From an uncultured Pseudoclavibacter sp. (GTDB lineage Bacteria > Actinomycetota > Actinomycetes > Actinomycetales > Microbacteriaceae), in the NCBI GenBank assembly GCA_946221025.1, contig CAMIMS010000035.1:1-18271 (forward strand): 18,271 nt of DNA. The letters are read 5' to 3'. Position numbers and translations under genes: made by a program. The stretch's first letter is position 1. Each line of letters starts with the position of its first letter. Positions 1-6,343 of this stretch are shown here, piece after piece. Below the pieces are notes generated by a model. The model was not told the DNA's origin, did not search any database, and saw only the letters and a program-made list of their open reading frames with translations.

Positions 1-1184
1 ATGCGAACAGAGACGAGCGTTCCCTCCCCCGGCGCGGCGACGATCGCCGCGTTCCCGCCGAGCTCGGCGGCGCGCGCTCGAAGGCCTGGGATTCCGAAGC
101 CCGAGTCGGCCCCGGCACCGGCCGCGAGCACCGGTTCGGGGTCGAAGCCTCCACCATCGTCGGCAATATCCAGGGTCACGGCATCGGATTCGAGCGCCAG
201 CGCGATCTCGCACGTCTCGGCGTTCGCGTGCCGTTCAACGTTCGCGACCGCCTCCTGCGCGATGCGCAGCAGCGTCGCCTCGACCGCCATCGGGAGGCGA
301 CGCTCTTCCCCCTCGATCCGGTAGCTCGCACGTACCCGACCGCGCGCGCTCGCCTGATCGGCAAGGCGCGAAAGCGCAGTCGGCAGTGATGCGGATGCGA
401 GCGGGGCCGGTGAGAGGCCGGATATCACGCGTCTCGTTTCGGTGAGCGCTTCGGCGGCAGCGACCCTCGCCTGCTCCATCCGCTCGGACGCCTCACCCTC
501 CTCGGCGTGCTCCGCGGCCTGCAGCAGCAGCTGAATGCTCGAAAGGTGCTGGGCGACGGTGTCGTGAAGCTCTCTGGCCAAGCGCGCGCGTTCCTGCGCG
601 ACACCCACTCGCCGCTCGCTTTCGGCGAGCTGGGATTGCGTGCGCTCAAGCTCGTCGATCAGCGCGGCCCGCGCTGAGGATTCCGCGATGAGTGCGCGGA
701 ACCCGAGCACGATCGCGACGAGCACGGCCGCGGCCGCGATCGGTCCGATCACCGCTCCCGTTGACCACCCGTGGTGGTACCCCTGCCCTGTCGCAGTGAG
801 AGCTGCAAGCCCAATCGCCGTGAGCGACCCGGTCATCGGTGGCAGCAGCCACGCTGCGAGAAAGTACAGCGTCATTCCGAAGTACGTCGCCTCGCTCGAG
901 ACAACGATCAGCCACGCCCACGGGAGGCACAGCGCGGTTAGCCAAAGCGCATGCTGCCAGCGCACCTGATCGGCGGGCCGCACGATCACATCCGGTCTGA
1001 GAATCAGCGGATGCGCCCCCGCCGCAAGCACGACTGCCTCGACGAGACAGAGCGTGATGATCAGCGGCAGCCTCTGCGATTCCTTCGCGAGGGCGGCAAC
1101 GAGCGGGAATAGCAGCAGAATCGCGCCGATCGCGATCGTCGCGGCCACGATGCCGCGGCCAACGGGAGACGACCAGCGGCGCAT
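1..1184 (-). CDS. Sensor histidine kinase, HisKA_3/NarL type, ChrS-like (3' end cut by window edge)
   Basis: The frame stays open from ATG at 1184 to the left edge (394 full codons), so only the last few residues are missing. The N-terminal ~165 residues hold about five or six hydrophobic membrane segments and no large extracellular sensor domain. A short coiled linker (about 170-195) leads to the dimerisation box ARELHDTVAQH with phospho-acceptor H207. The ATPase domain follows: N-box AQEAVANVERH (N315), G1 box DIADDGGGFD (D342), then GFGIPGLRARAAELGG and a GEGTLVSVR end. By family, it autophosphorylates and passes phosphate to a LuxR/NarL-type response regulator, whose gene should lie just beyond the left edge. 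The divergent exporter genes at 1368-3226 match the order of corynebacterial chrSA-hrtBA, so haem is a plausible signal. Sensing of antimicrobial peptides or envelope stress is the alternative. The kinase identity is certain; the ligand is inferred. Confidence 0.93.
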   Translation of the reverse strand, partial: MRRWSSPVGRGIVAATIAIGAILLLFPLVAALAKESQRLPLIITLCLVEAVVLAAGAHPLILRPDVIVRPADQVRWQHALWLTALCLPWAWLIVVSSEATYFGMTLYFLAAWLLPPMTGSLTAIGLAALTATGQGYHHGWSTGAVIGPIAAAAVLVAIVLGFRALIAESSARAALIDELERTQSQLAESERRVGVAQERARLARELHDTVAQHLSSIQLLLQAAEHAEEGEASERMEQARVAAAEALTETRRVISGLSPAPLASASLPTALSRLADQASARGRVRASYRIEGEERRLPMAVEATLLRIAQEAVANVERHANAETCEIALALESDAVTLDIADDGGGFDPEPVLAAGAGADSGFGIPGLRARAAELGGNAAIVAAPGEGTLVSVR

Positions 1185-1190
1185 ATCGCG

Positions 1191-1196
1191 AGTCTA
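1191..1196 (-). promoter_or_regulatory. Candidate -10 box for a leaderless kinase transcript
   Basis: On the minus strand TAGACT lies 6 nt before the kinase ATG, so transcription would begin at or next to the start codon. No Shine-Dalgarno sequence is visible before this ATG, which agrees with leaderless translation, common in actinobacteria. No convincing -35 box is seen. The call is tentative. Confidence 0.35.
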
Positions 1197-1233
1197 GGCA
1201 GGCGGTCAGGTTTCACGCGGAACTGCGGCTTCC

Positions 1234-1284
1234 AAGTCCGAAGCACGAGTCCGAATTCATCCAAAGGGATGAACCGAAGTCCGA
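1234..1284. promoter_or_regulatory. Divergent control region: AGTCCGA repeats and a TTCATCC/GGATGAA inverted repeat
   Basis: The 183-nt divergent intergenic region carries AGTCCGA three times on the plus strand (starting at 1235, 1248 and 1278; the first and third extend to AAGTCCGA). A perfect 7-bp inverted repeat, TTCATCC-aaag-GGATGAA (1256-1273), sits between the second and third copies. A weak plus-strand promoter reading would use 1280-1285 as -35 and 1303-1308 (AATACA) as -10, which would put the third repeat over the -35. These are reasonable binding sites for the partner response regulator, but the role is inferred. Confidence 0.4.
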
Positions 1285-1367
1285 CCCTCTGCATCTGTCC
1301 CAAATACACGCCCGCGGGGAGGCTGGATAGCGAGCTTGGGGATGGGCCCGAAGCGGAACAGGACTTC

Positions 1368-2450
1368 ATGTACGTCGCACTGCGCGATCTTCGGCACGCG
1401 AAGGGCCGCTTCGCCCTCATCGCTGCCGTTGTCTCAATGATGATGCTGCTCGTTGGGTTTGTCAGCGGCCTCGCCGGTGGACTCGCGCAGCAGAACATCT
1501 CCGCCCTTCTCGCGACCGGCGCCGACCGGGTCGTGTTCTCGGTCGAGAACGGGAAGAACAGCTTTGGCGAGTCGAGCATCGACGAGAACGAGCTCGCCGC
1601 CTGGCAAGACGCCGCCGGAGAGGACGCGGTCGAGCCACTCGGCATTTCGACGGTGCGCGTCGAACGCGAGGGCGCCGCGGTTTCCAAGAGCGCTGAGGAG
1701 ATCGTCGACTCGCTTCCGATTTCGCTGTTTGCCGCATCCACCGGGTGGCGCGACGTCGTGCCCACTACCGGTGAGATCGCCGTGGGCGAGCACATTGCGT
1801 CCGAGATGGGTGTAAAGGAAGGCAGCCGCGTTTCGGTCTCAGGGGTTGATCTCAGGGTTTCCGCCGTGGTGCCTCAGGAAGAGCACGGCCACATGCCTGT
1901 CGCGTACGTCAGCCTCGAGCAGCAGCACGCGATCATGGATGCGATGCACCAGCCGCACGGCGTGGCGAGCGTGCTGTTGGTCACCGGCGACGCGAACGCC
2001 GACGAGGCTGCCGGCACCACCTCGGAGTCGCTCGTTGGCTCGACCCTCGCGATCGAATCGTTCAAGGCGGAGATCGGTTCGCTCGGTCTCATGGTCGCCA
2101 TGCTCATGGGCGCCTCGATTCTGGTCGTCGGCGTGTTCTTCCTCGTCTGGTCGATTCAGCGCCAGCGCGACGTCGCGGTGCTGAAGGCCCTCGGCGCGGA
2201 GGATGCATGGCTTCGCGGGGATGCCGTGGGTCAGGCCGCCATCATCCTCGCAGTCGGCATCGGCATCGGCGTGCTCCTGACGATCGGCCTCGGGTTTCTC
2301 GCCGCGAGCGGTTCGGCACCGTTCCTCCTCTCGTGGTGGACGATCGGCCTGCCAGCGCTCGGCATGTTCATTGCCGGGCTCATCGGGTCGATGGTGTCGC
2401 TGCGACAGATCACGCGCGCCGACCCCCTCACGGCACTCTCGGCGGCCTAG
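1368..2450 (+). CDS. ABC transporter permease, FtsX/MacB-type, HrtB-like (probable haem exporter subunit)
   Basis: This 360-residue permease has one N-terminal membrane helix (about 16-38), a large extracytoplasmic domain (about 40-235) and three C-terminal helices (about 240-261, 289-313 and 325-345). That four-helix layout is typical of FtsX/MacB/HrtB permeases. After helix 2 comes the cytoplasmic stretch RQRDVAVLKALGA, which in this family contacts the ATPase, and the protein ends in the family-like ADPLTALSAA. The frame extends upstream to 1269, but that extension is not membrane-like and falls over the control region; ATG at 1368 with ACAGGA upstream gives the expected MYVALRDLRHAKGRFAL start. 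It pairs with the ATPase 53 nt downstream. The HrtB assignment rests on topology and gene order; another small-molecule or peptide substrate is possible. Confidence 0.88.
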   Translation: MYVALRDLRHAKGRFALIAAVVSMMMLLVGFVSGLAGGLAQQNISALLATGADRVVFSVENGKNSFGESSIDENELAAWQDAAGEDAVEPLGISTVRVEREGAAVSKSAEEIVDSLPISLFAASTGWRDVVPTTGEIAVGEHIASEMGVKEGSRVSVSGVDLRVSAVVPQEEHGHMPVAYVSLEQQHAIMDAMHQPHGVASVLLVTGDANADEAAGTTSESLVGSTLAIESFKAEIGSLGLMVAMLMGASILVVGVFFLVWSIQRQRDVAVLKALGAEDAWLRGDAVGQAAIILAVGIGIGVLLTIGLGFLAASGSAPFLLSWWTIGLPALGMFIAGLIGSMVSLRQITRADPLTALSAA

Positions 2451-2503
2451 GTCGGCGCACCCCGTTCATCTCGCTTCTTCCCACTGCTTGAAAGGCGCAC
2501 CCA

Positions 2504-3226
2504 ATGCTTTCCCTGCGCAATATCACTCTCACCTTTCCCGACGGCCAGAGCCGGGTGACGGCCCTAAACAACGTCAATCTCGAGGTTCAAGACGGTGAAG
2601 CGGTCGGCGTTACCGGCCCATCCGGTTCCGGTAAGTCGAGCCTTCTGGCCGTCGCCTCAACGCTCGTTCGCCCCGACGAGGGCGTGATTCGCATCGGCGA
2701 ACACGACGCAAGCGACCTTGGCCGAAAACAGGCCGCGAAGATCCGCCGGGATGAGCTCGGCATTGTTTTCCAGTCGCCGAACCTCATCCCGTCGCTGAAG
2801 ATCCGCGAACAGCTCGAGGTCATGGCCAAGCTCGGGGCCGGAAGCCTCCGCGACCAGTCAAAGGATCAGCTTCGCGAGCGGATCGACGAGACCCTCGAGT
2901 CGGTCGGGATTGCTGATCTTGCCGACCGGCTCCCCGAGCAGCTGTCTGGCGGTCAGCGCCAGCGCGCGAACATTGCCCGCGCGATCGTGCATCGACCCTC
3001 GGCGCTACTCGTGGATGAGCCGACTTCGGCCCTCGACAAAGCCCGCGGAGACGCGATCATCGAGCTGCTCGTGAGCCTCACCCACGACCTGGGCCTGGCA
3101 ACAGTCGTCGTGACGCACGAACTCGACCACCTCGAGAGCTTCGACTCGGCCTACCGGATGCTCGACGGTGAACTCTCCATCTACAGCGAAGAGACGACAC
3201 CGAGCATGGCGCGCCACGCCGCCTAG
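2504..3226 (+). CDS. ABC transporter ATP-binding protein, HrtA-like
   Basis: This 240-residue ATPase powers the upstream permease. All nucleotide-binding motifs are present: Walker A GPSGSGKS (38-45), Q-loop at Q90, signature LSGGQRQR (147-154), Walker B ALLVDEP (167-173), D-loop SALD (175-178) and switch His H205 in VVVTHE. The length and motif spacing fit the LolD/MacB/HrtA group that partners FtsX-type permeases. ATG at 2504 is preceded by AAAGG at 9-nt spacing. It is co-transcribed with the permease and its transcript can end at the hairpin at 3241-3276. Haem efflux is inferred from the divergent kinase and the corynebacterial parallel; ATPase function is secure. Confidence 0.93.
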   Translation: MLSLRNITLTFPDGQSRVTALNNVNLEVQDGEAVGVTGPSGSGKSSLLAVASTLVRPDEGVIRIGEHDASDLGRKQAAKIRRDELGIVFQSPNLIPSLKIREQLEVMAKLGAGSLRDQSKDQLRERIDETLESVGIADLADRLPEQLSGGQRQRANIARAIVHRPSALLVDEPTSALDKARGDAIIELLVSLTHDLGLATVVVTHELDHLESFDSAYRMLDGELSIYSEETTPSMARHAA

Positions 3227-3240
3227 CGTTCTGCTCACGG

Positions 3241-3276
3241 GAACGGGCCGCGACGCTTTGACGTTGCGGCCCGTTC
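3241..3276. terminator. Strong stem-loop between convergent genes
   Basis: Two 15-nt arms (3241-3255 and 3262-3276) pair except for one position that can form G-U, around the 6-nt loop ctttga. It lies 14 nt after the exporter ATPase stop and 10 nt from the stop of the opposing lipoprotein gene, so it can serve both. There is no long U-tract on either side, as is common in high-GC actinobacteria. Confidence 0.8.
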
Positions 3277-3286
3277 TCATGCGTTC

Positions 3287-3922
3287 TCAGTTGTCGTGAA
3301 CCTCATCATCTTTGCCGTCACCGCGTTCGTCATCGGGATCGTTCGCGTCGTCGTCAGGCACCTCGCGGACGGGCACGTCCTTGATTGTGACCGCGTCGCC
3401 GTCGGTAACCGAGAGCGTGATGTTGACCGTGCTGCCCTCTGCGATGGCCGGACCGTACCCGAGGATCATCAGGTGCACACCGCCCGGCGTCATCTCGAGT
3501 GATCCGCCGGCGGGGATCGTGAGCCCGCCGTCTTTGGTGCGCATCGTCCCGTTCGCGATTTCGTGCACTTCATAGTCGGCGTCGCCGAGCGATGTGGTGA
3601 ATGCGGTAATCGTCACGTCCTGATCGCTGCGGTTGTGCAGCGTTCCGTAGATCGCTGACATGCGGTCGTCATCGTCGCGGTCGTCACCACGGTCGTCGTG
3701 GTCGCGATCATCATCGTCGCGGTCATCGTCAGCGTCTTTCGCCCGGACGACACCGTCTGTGAACTCAATCGATTGGGCCGCCGACTGCGCCGTTACTGTC
3801 GGCTCGACCGGCAGGTTCGGTGCTTCGGTTTTGGCAGGCTCCTCACCTGCGCATCCGGTGAGTGATGTCGCGAGTCCGAACGCCAAAGCGGCGGCAATGG
3901 GGGCGAGCGGGAGTTTGGGCAA
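3287..3922 (-). CDS. PCu(A)C-type copper chaperone lipoprotein with an Asp/Arg-rich insertion
   Basis: From a TTG start the product has 211 residues. Residues 1-24 form a short signal peptide ending in lipobox LTGC with C24 as the lipidated residue, so it should be anchored outside the membrane. The PCu(A)C domain begins at SIEFTDGVVRA (about 51-61) and continues at MSAIYGTLHNRSDQD. Copper-ligand residues H120, M127, H150 and M152 fit the family pattern (His, Met, then HxM). Between the first strand and the rest lies an Asp/Arg/His run (63-87), and the C-terminus (189-211) is another acidic tail ending in DEVHDN. The TTG start is chosen because it directly precedes the signal peptide and has AGGA 8 nt upstream; an in-frame ATG at 4021 would add a long segment unlike a signal. 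By family it carries Cu(I) for oxidase assembly or copper tolerance. Confidence 0.85.
   Translation of the reverse strand: MPKLPLAPIAAALAFGLATSLTGCAGEEPAKTEAPNLPVEPTVTAQSAAQSIEFTDGVVRAKDADDDRDDDDRDHDDRGDDRDDDDRMSAIYGTLHNRSDQDVTITAFTTSLGDADYEVHEIANGTMRTKDGGLTIPAGGSLEMTPGGVHLMILGYGPAIAEGSTVNITLSVTDGDAVTIKDVPVREVPDDDANDPDDERGDGKDDEVHDN
3662..3736 (-). repeat. Low-complexity tract encoding the Asp/Arg-rich insertion
   Basis: This stretch is built from repeated units such as ATCGTCGCGGTC and GTCGTCGTGG on the plus strand. It encodes residues 63-87 of the lipoprotein, almost all Asp with regularly placed Arg and one His. It is internal to the coding frame and could vary in length by replication slippage. 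Confidence 0.85.
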
Positions 3923-4062
3923 GGGTGCATCCTGTTCTCCCCGCCATCGGTGTAACGGGGACTCGGTAGAGGACTGATCGAGGATGATCTCAGTGAACGT
4001 GACGGCGACACGGCGACTCATGCTGAGGAGGGCGACGGCCGACGCTGCCGACCATATCGGGT

Positions 4063-4095
4063 GCTCGCCGGCGCCGCACAGCCGTACCGGCGAGC
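4063..4095. other. GC-rich inverted repeat upstream of the glycosylase-family gene
   Basis: Perfect 9-bp arms GCTCGCCGG (4063-4071) and CCGGCGAGC (4087-4095) flank a 15-nt loop, in the 226-nt divergent gap between the lipoprotein and the next gene. The centre is about 70 nt before the ATG at 4149. It could be an operator or a leader stem-loop. I see no clear promoter boxes in this gap. Confidence 0.4.
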
Positions 4096-4148
4096 GCAGT
4101 TCAGCACAGCGCGGAATATCGAACCCCGACCGCATACCCTGGAACCCC

Positions 4149-5045
4149 ATGACCGCCACCATGCACATCCCCCGCCTCACAGCGGATGCGTGGCGTGCTC
4201 GTGCGGCTGCGCACGCCGAGCGGATCGAGGCGCTCACCTCCAATTGGCAGGCCGTGCACCGGCGCGGCCAGAAGCACGCGATCGAAGACTTCCTGTTCAC
4301 CTACTACAACGCGAAGCCCGCGCAACTGAAGCGATGGAGTCCGGGTGCCGGAATCGCGCTCGACGCAGCAGCGCACGATGACATTGCGGGCCGCCGCTGG
4401 TTCACGACGACGAGTGACGGGTCGGTATCGCTCAACGCGGCCACCTTCTACGCCGACCGCGGCGGCACCGTCGACTACATCGAATTCCTCACCAAGCGCA
4501 TTCTCGATCGCCCGGCGCGACTGGGGTGCTTCGGCCTGCACGAATGGGCGATGGTCTATCGGGCAGATGAGAAACGGCACCCGCTCCCCCTGAGGCTCGG
4601 GCCCGGCGGCACCGATGCGGTCGTTGAGAACAACCCCATCCAGTGCAGCCACATCGACGCGTTCCGCTTTTTCACGCCCGCGGCAAAGCCCCGGAACGCC
4701 CTGCAACCCACCCGCGAAACGCAGCCCGACCTCGACCAGTCTGGGTGCCTGCACGCGAACATGGACGTTTATAAGTGGGCCCTGAAACTGGGGCCGGCGG
4801 CACCCGGAGAGCTCGTGGCGGATGCGTTCGAGCTCGCACGCGATATTCGCTGGGTAGATATGCGGGCATCGCCCTACGACGTGACGGGGTTTGGTGTCGG
4901 CCCCATCCAAATCGAAACGCCCGAGGGCAAACGCGAGTACGCCGAGCTGCAATCAGCGTTCGGCAGCCGAGCCAATGCGCTGCGCGAACGAACGCTCGAC
5001 GCGATCGCGGCCCTGCGCCGTGCGATTGATGCGAGCCCGAGCTGA
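4149..5045 (+). CDS. Protein of the actinobacterial family usually annotated '3-methyladenine DNA glycosylase'
   Basis: The product has 298 residues and closely matches an actinobacterial family I know only under the label 3-methyladenine DNA glycosylase. Family-like blocks are HRRGQKHAIEDFLFTYY (37-53), RLGCFGLHEWAMVYR (124-138), PLRLGPGGTDAVVE (147-160), QCSHIDAFRFFTP (165-177), GCLHANMDVYKWALKLGP (199-216) and RDIRWVDMRASPYD (231-244). I see no helix-hairpin-helix or other recognisable glycosylase motif. Three Cys-His pairs stand out: C127/H131, C166/H168 and C200/H202. The open frame continues upstream to 3984, but the family's sequence begins only after 4149; ATG 4149 is preferred over in-frame ATG 4161, although both lack a strong ribosome site. 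Family membership is secure; the enzymatic label is not. Confidence 0.78.
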   Translation: MTATMHIPRLTADAWRARAAAHAERIEALTSNWQAVHRRGQKHAIEDFLFTYYNAKPAQLKRWSPGAGIALDAAAHDDIAGRRWFTTTSDGSVSLNAATFYADRGGTVDYIEFLTKRILDRPARLGCFGLHEWAMVYRADEKRHPLPLRLGPGGTDAVVENNPIQCSHIDAFRFFTPAAKPRNALQPTRETQPDLDQSGCLHANMDVYKWALKLGPAAPGELVADAFELARDIRWVDMRASPYDVTGFGVGPIQIETPEGKREYAELQSAFGSRANALRERTLDAIAALRRAIDASPS

Positions 5046-5062
5046 TAACGGGCATGCAGGTT

Positions 5063-5090
5063 ATTATCACTTATCCGTGTAAGTGATAAT
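5063..5090. promoter_or_regulatory. Perfect 11-bp inverted repeat, operator-like, before the Fic gene
   Basis: ATTATCACTTA (5063-5073) and TAAGTGATAAT (5080-5090) are exact reverse complements around the 6-nt spacer tccgtg. This AT-rich element stands out in GC-rich surroundings and ends 13 nt before the chosen Fic start. Its right arm contains GATAAT (5085-5090), a good -10 box, so a bound repressor would block transcription. The downstream protein carries its own winged-helix-like C-terminus, so autoregulation is a natural inference. Confidence 0.7.
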
Positions 5091-5103
5091 GAGAGCGGCG
5101 TTC

Positions 5104-6309
5104 ATGGTCAGATCAACAACGAGGGTCGCGTGGCCGCCGGTCTCGTCGACGAAACGCACCTGGGAACCACAGTCGCTCAGCTGGTACGACCGAACGGCCG
5201 ATCCCGACATTGGCGCCGAGTACTCGGCGAGCATCCCGGCGCGCGTTGCGGATGCGGCATTGGATCTGCCTCCCGATATTGCCGCGCAGCTGACCACCGC
5301 CGAAGAAGCACTCAGACAGTTCGACGCGAGCATGAGCCGCGACCTGTCCCCGTACGCGAGTCTGCTGCTTCGCAGCGAAGCGGCCTCCTCCTCTCAAATC
5401 GAGAACCTGACCGCGAGCGCGCGGTCGATCCTCACGGCTGAGCTCGGGGAAAGCCAACGCCGAAATGCCCAACTCATCGTGCAAAACACGGCCGCCATGC
5501 GGGAGGCATTCGGGAGTGTGGAGGTGAACGAGACGTCCATTCTCCGAACGCACGCAATCCTCCTCGCGGATGAACCGTCGCAAACGCCCGGCGCCCTCAG
5601 ACGGGAGCCCGTGTGGATCGGAACATCATCACGCTCCCCCATCGGGGCGGAATACGTTGCACCGCCAGCGGAACTCGTCGGCGAGGCCATCAATGACCTC
5701 GTCCAGTTCGCGACGCGCGACGATCTACCGCCGCTGGCCCACGCCGCGCTGGTTCACGCCCAGTTCGAGACCATTCATCCATTCACCGACGGCAACGGCC
5801 GCACCGGACGGGCCCTCCTGCAAACAATGCTTCGCCGTCGCGGTCTCACCGAGCACGCGCCCGTACCGGTTTCAGCGGGGCTCCTGCGCGAGGTAGACCT
5901 CTATTTCGATTCGCTTTCGGCATTTCGGGCTGGAGACGCCGCGCTGCTGCTCACAATGACGGCCAATGCCGTGCACGTCGCGCTCGATCTTGGGCGCGAC
6001 CTAGTAGCTGACCTCGCACGAATCCGAGCACACGCTGCCGCTTCGTTGACGGTTCGGCGCGGCTCGGGCACCTGGGATGCGCTCGAACTGGCAATCCGCC
6101 GACCGGTTCTCACCGCCAAAGTCGTGGCGCAGGAACTCGGGAAAAGCCAGGCAAATGTGTACCGGCTTCTCGATCCGCTACTTGAGAGCGGATTCCTCGT
6201 GGAGTCGGCCAGCGAGGTCAGTCGAGCTCGCCTGTACCGTGCACCCGACGTGCTCTCGGCGCTCGACCGTTTCGCAGAGCGAGCCGCGCGGCGAAATCCG
6301 GCGCGATAG
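5104..6309 (+). CDS. Fic-domain AMP-transferase-like protein with N-terminal inhibitory motif and C-terminal winged helix
   Basis: The product has 401 residues. Residues ~30-130 resemble the Fic_N region and contain the inhibitory motif S96-x3-E100-N101, which places it among Fic proteins with the inhibitory helix before the Fic core. The active site is HPFTDGNGRTGR (225-236), with catalytic H225 and a complete HPFxDGNGRxGR pattern. A C-terminal segment (about 325-382), VLTAKVVAQELGKSQANVYRLLDPLLESGFLVE, looks like a DNA-binding winged helix. By family it transfers AMP (or another nucleotide-derived group) to a protein target, with E100 blocking ATP until released. No separate antitoxin gene is nearby. 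In-frame GTG 5083 and ATG 5089 also exist, but both lie in or at the edge of the palindrome; ATG 5104 has GAGAGCGG 5 nt upstream. Confidence 0.92.
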   Translation: MVRSTTRVAWPPVSSTKRTWEPQSLSWYDRTADPDIGAEYSASIPARVADAALDLPPDIAAQLTTAEEALRQFDASMSRDLSPYASLLLRSEAASSSQIENLTASARSILTAELGESQRRNAQLIVQNTAAMREAFGSVEVNETSILRTHAILLADEPSQTPGALRREPVWIGTSSRSPIGAEYVAPPAELVGEAINDLVQFATRDDLPPLAHAALVHAQFETIHPFTDGNGRTGRALLQTMLRRRGLTEHAPVPVSAGLLREVDLYFDSLSAFRAGDAALLLTMTANAVHVALDLGRDLVADLARIRAHAAASLTVRRGSGTWDALELAIRRPVLTAKVVAQELGKSQANVYRLLDPLLESGFLVESASEVSRARLYRAPDVLSALDRFAERAARRNPAR

Positions 6310-6321
6310 CCGAACTCATCC

Positions 6322-6335
6322 CGCTGATCGCAGCG
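6322..6335. terminator. Small stem-loop between convergent fic and gap genes
   Basis: CGCTG-atcg-CAGCG forms a 5-bp stem with a 4-nt loop in the 34-nt space between the two stop codons. It is the only hairpin there. The stem is short and has no U-tract, so its efficiency as a terminator is doubtful. Confidence 0.3.
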
Positions 6336-6343
6336 AATACGAT

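Noticed and set aside
1269..1367. N-terminal extension of the permease frame to an upstream ATG
   Set aside because: The extra 33 residues are not membrane-like, lack a ribosome site and overlap the repeats of the divergent control region.
1061..1795. Long minus-strand frame opposite the permease gene
   Set aside because: It is the antisense shadow of a well-recognised permease and its product has a low-complexity Ser/Arg/Ala composition with no family match.
4101..4952. 283-codon minus-strand frame opposite the glycosylase-family gene
   Set aside because: The plus strand encodes a recognisable conserved family over the same span; the antisense product resembles nothing.
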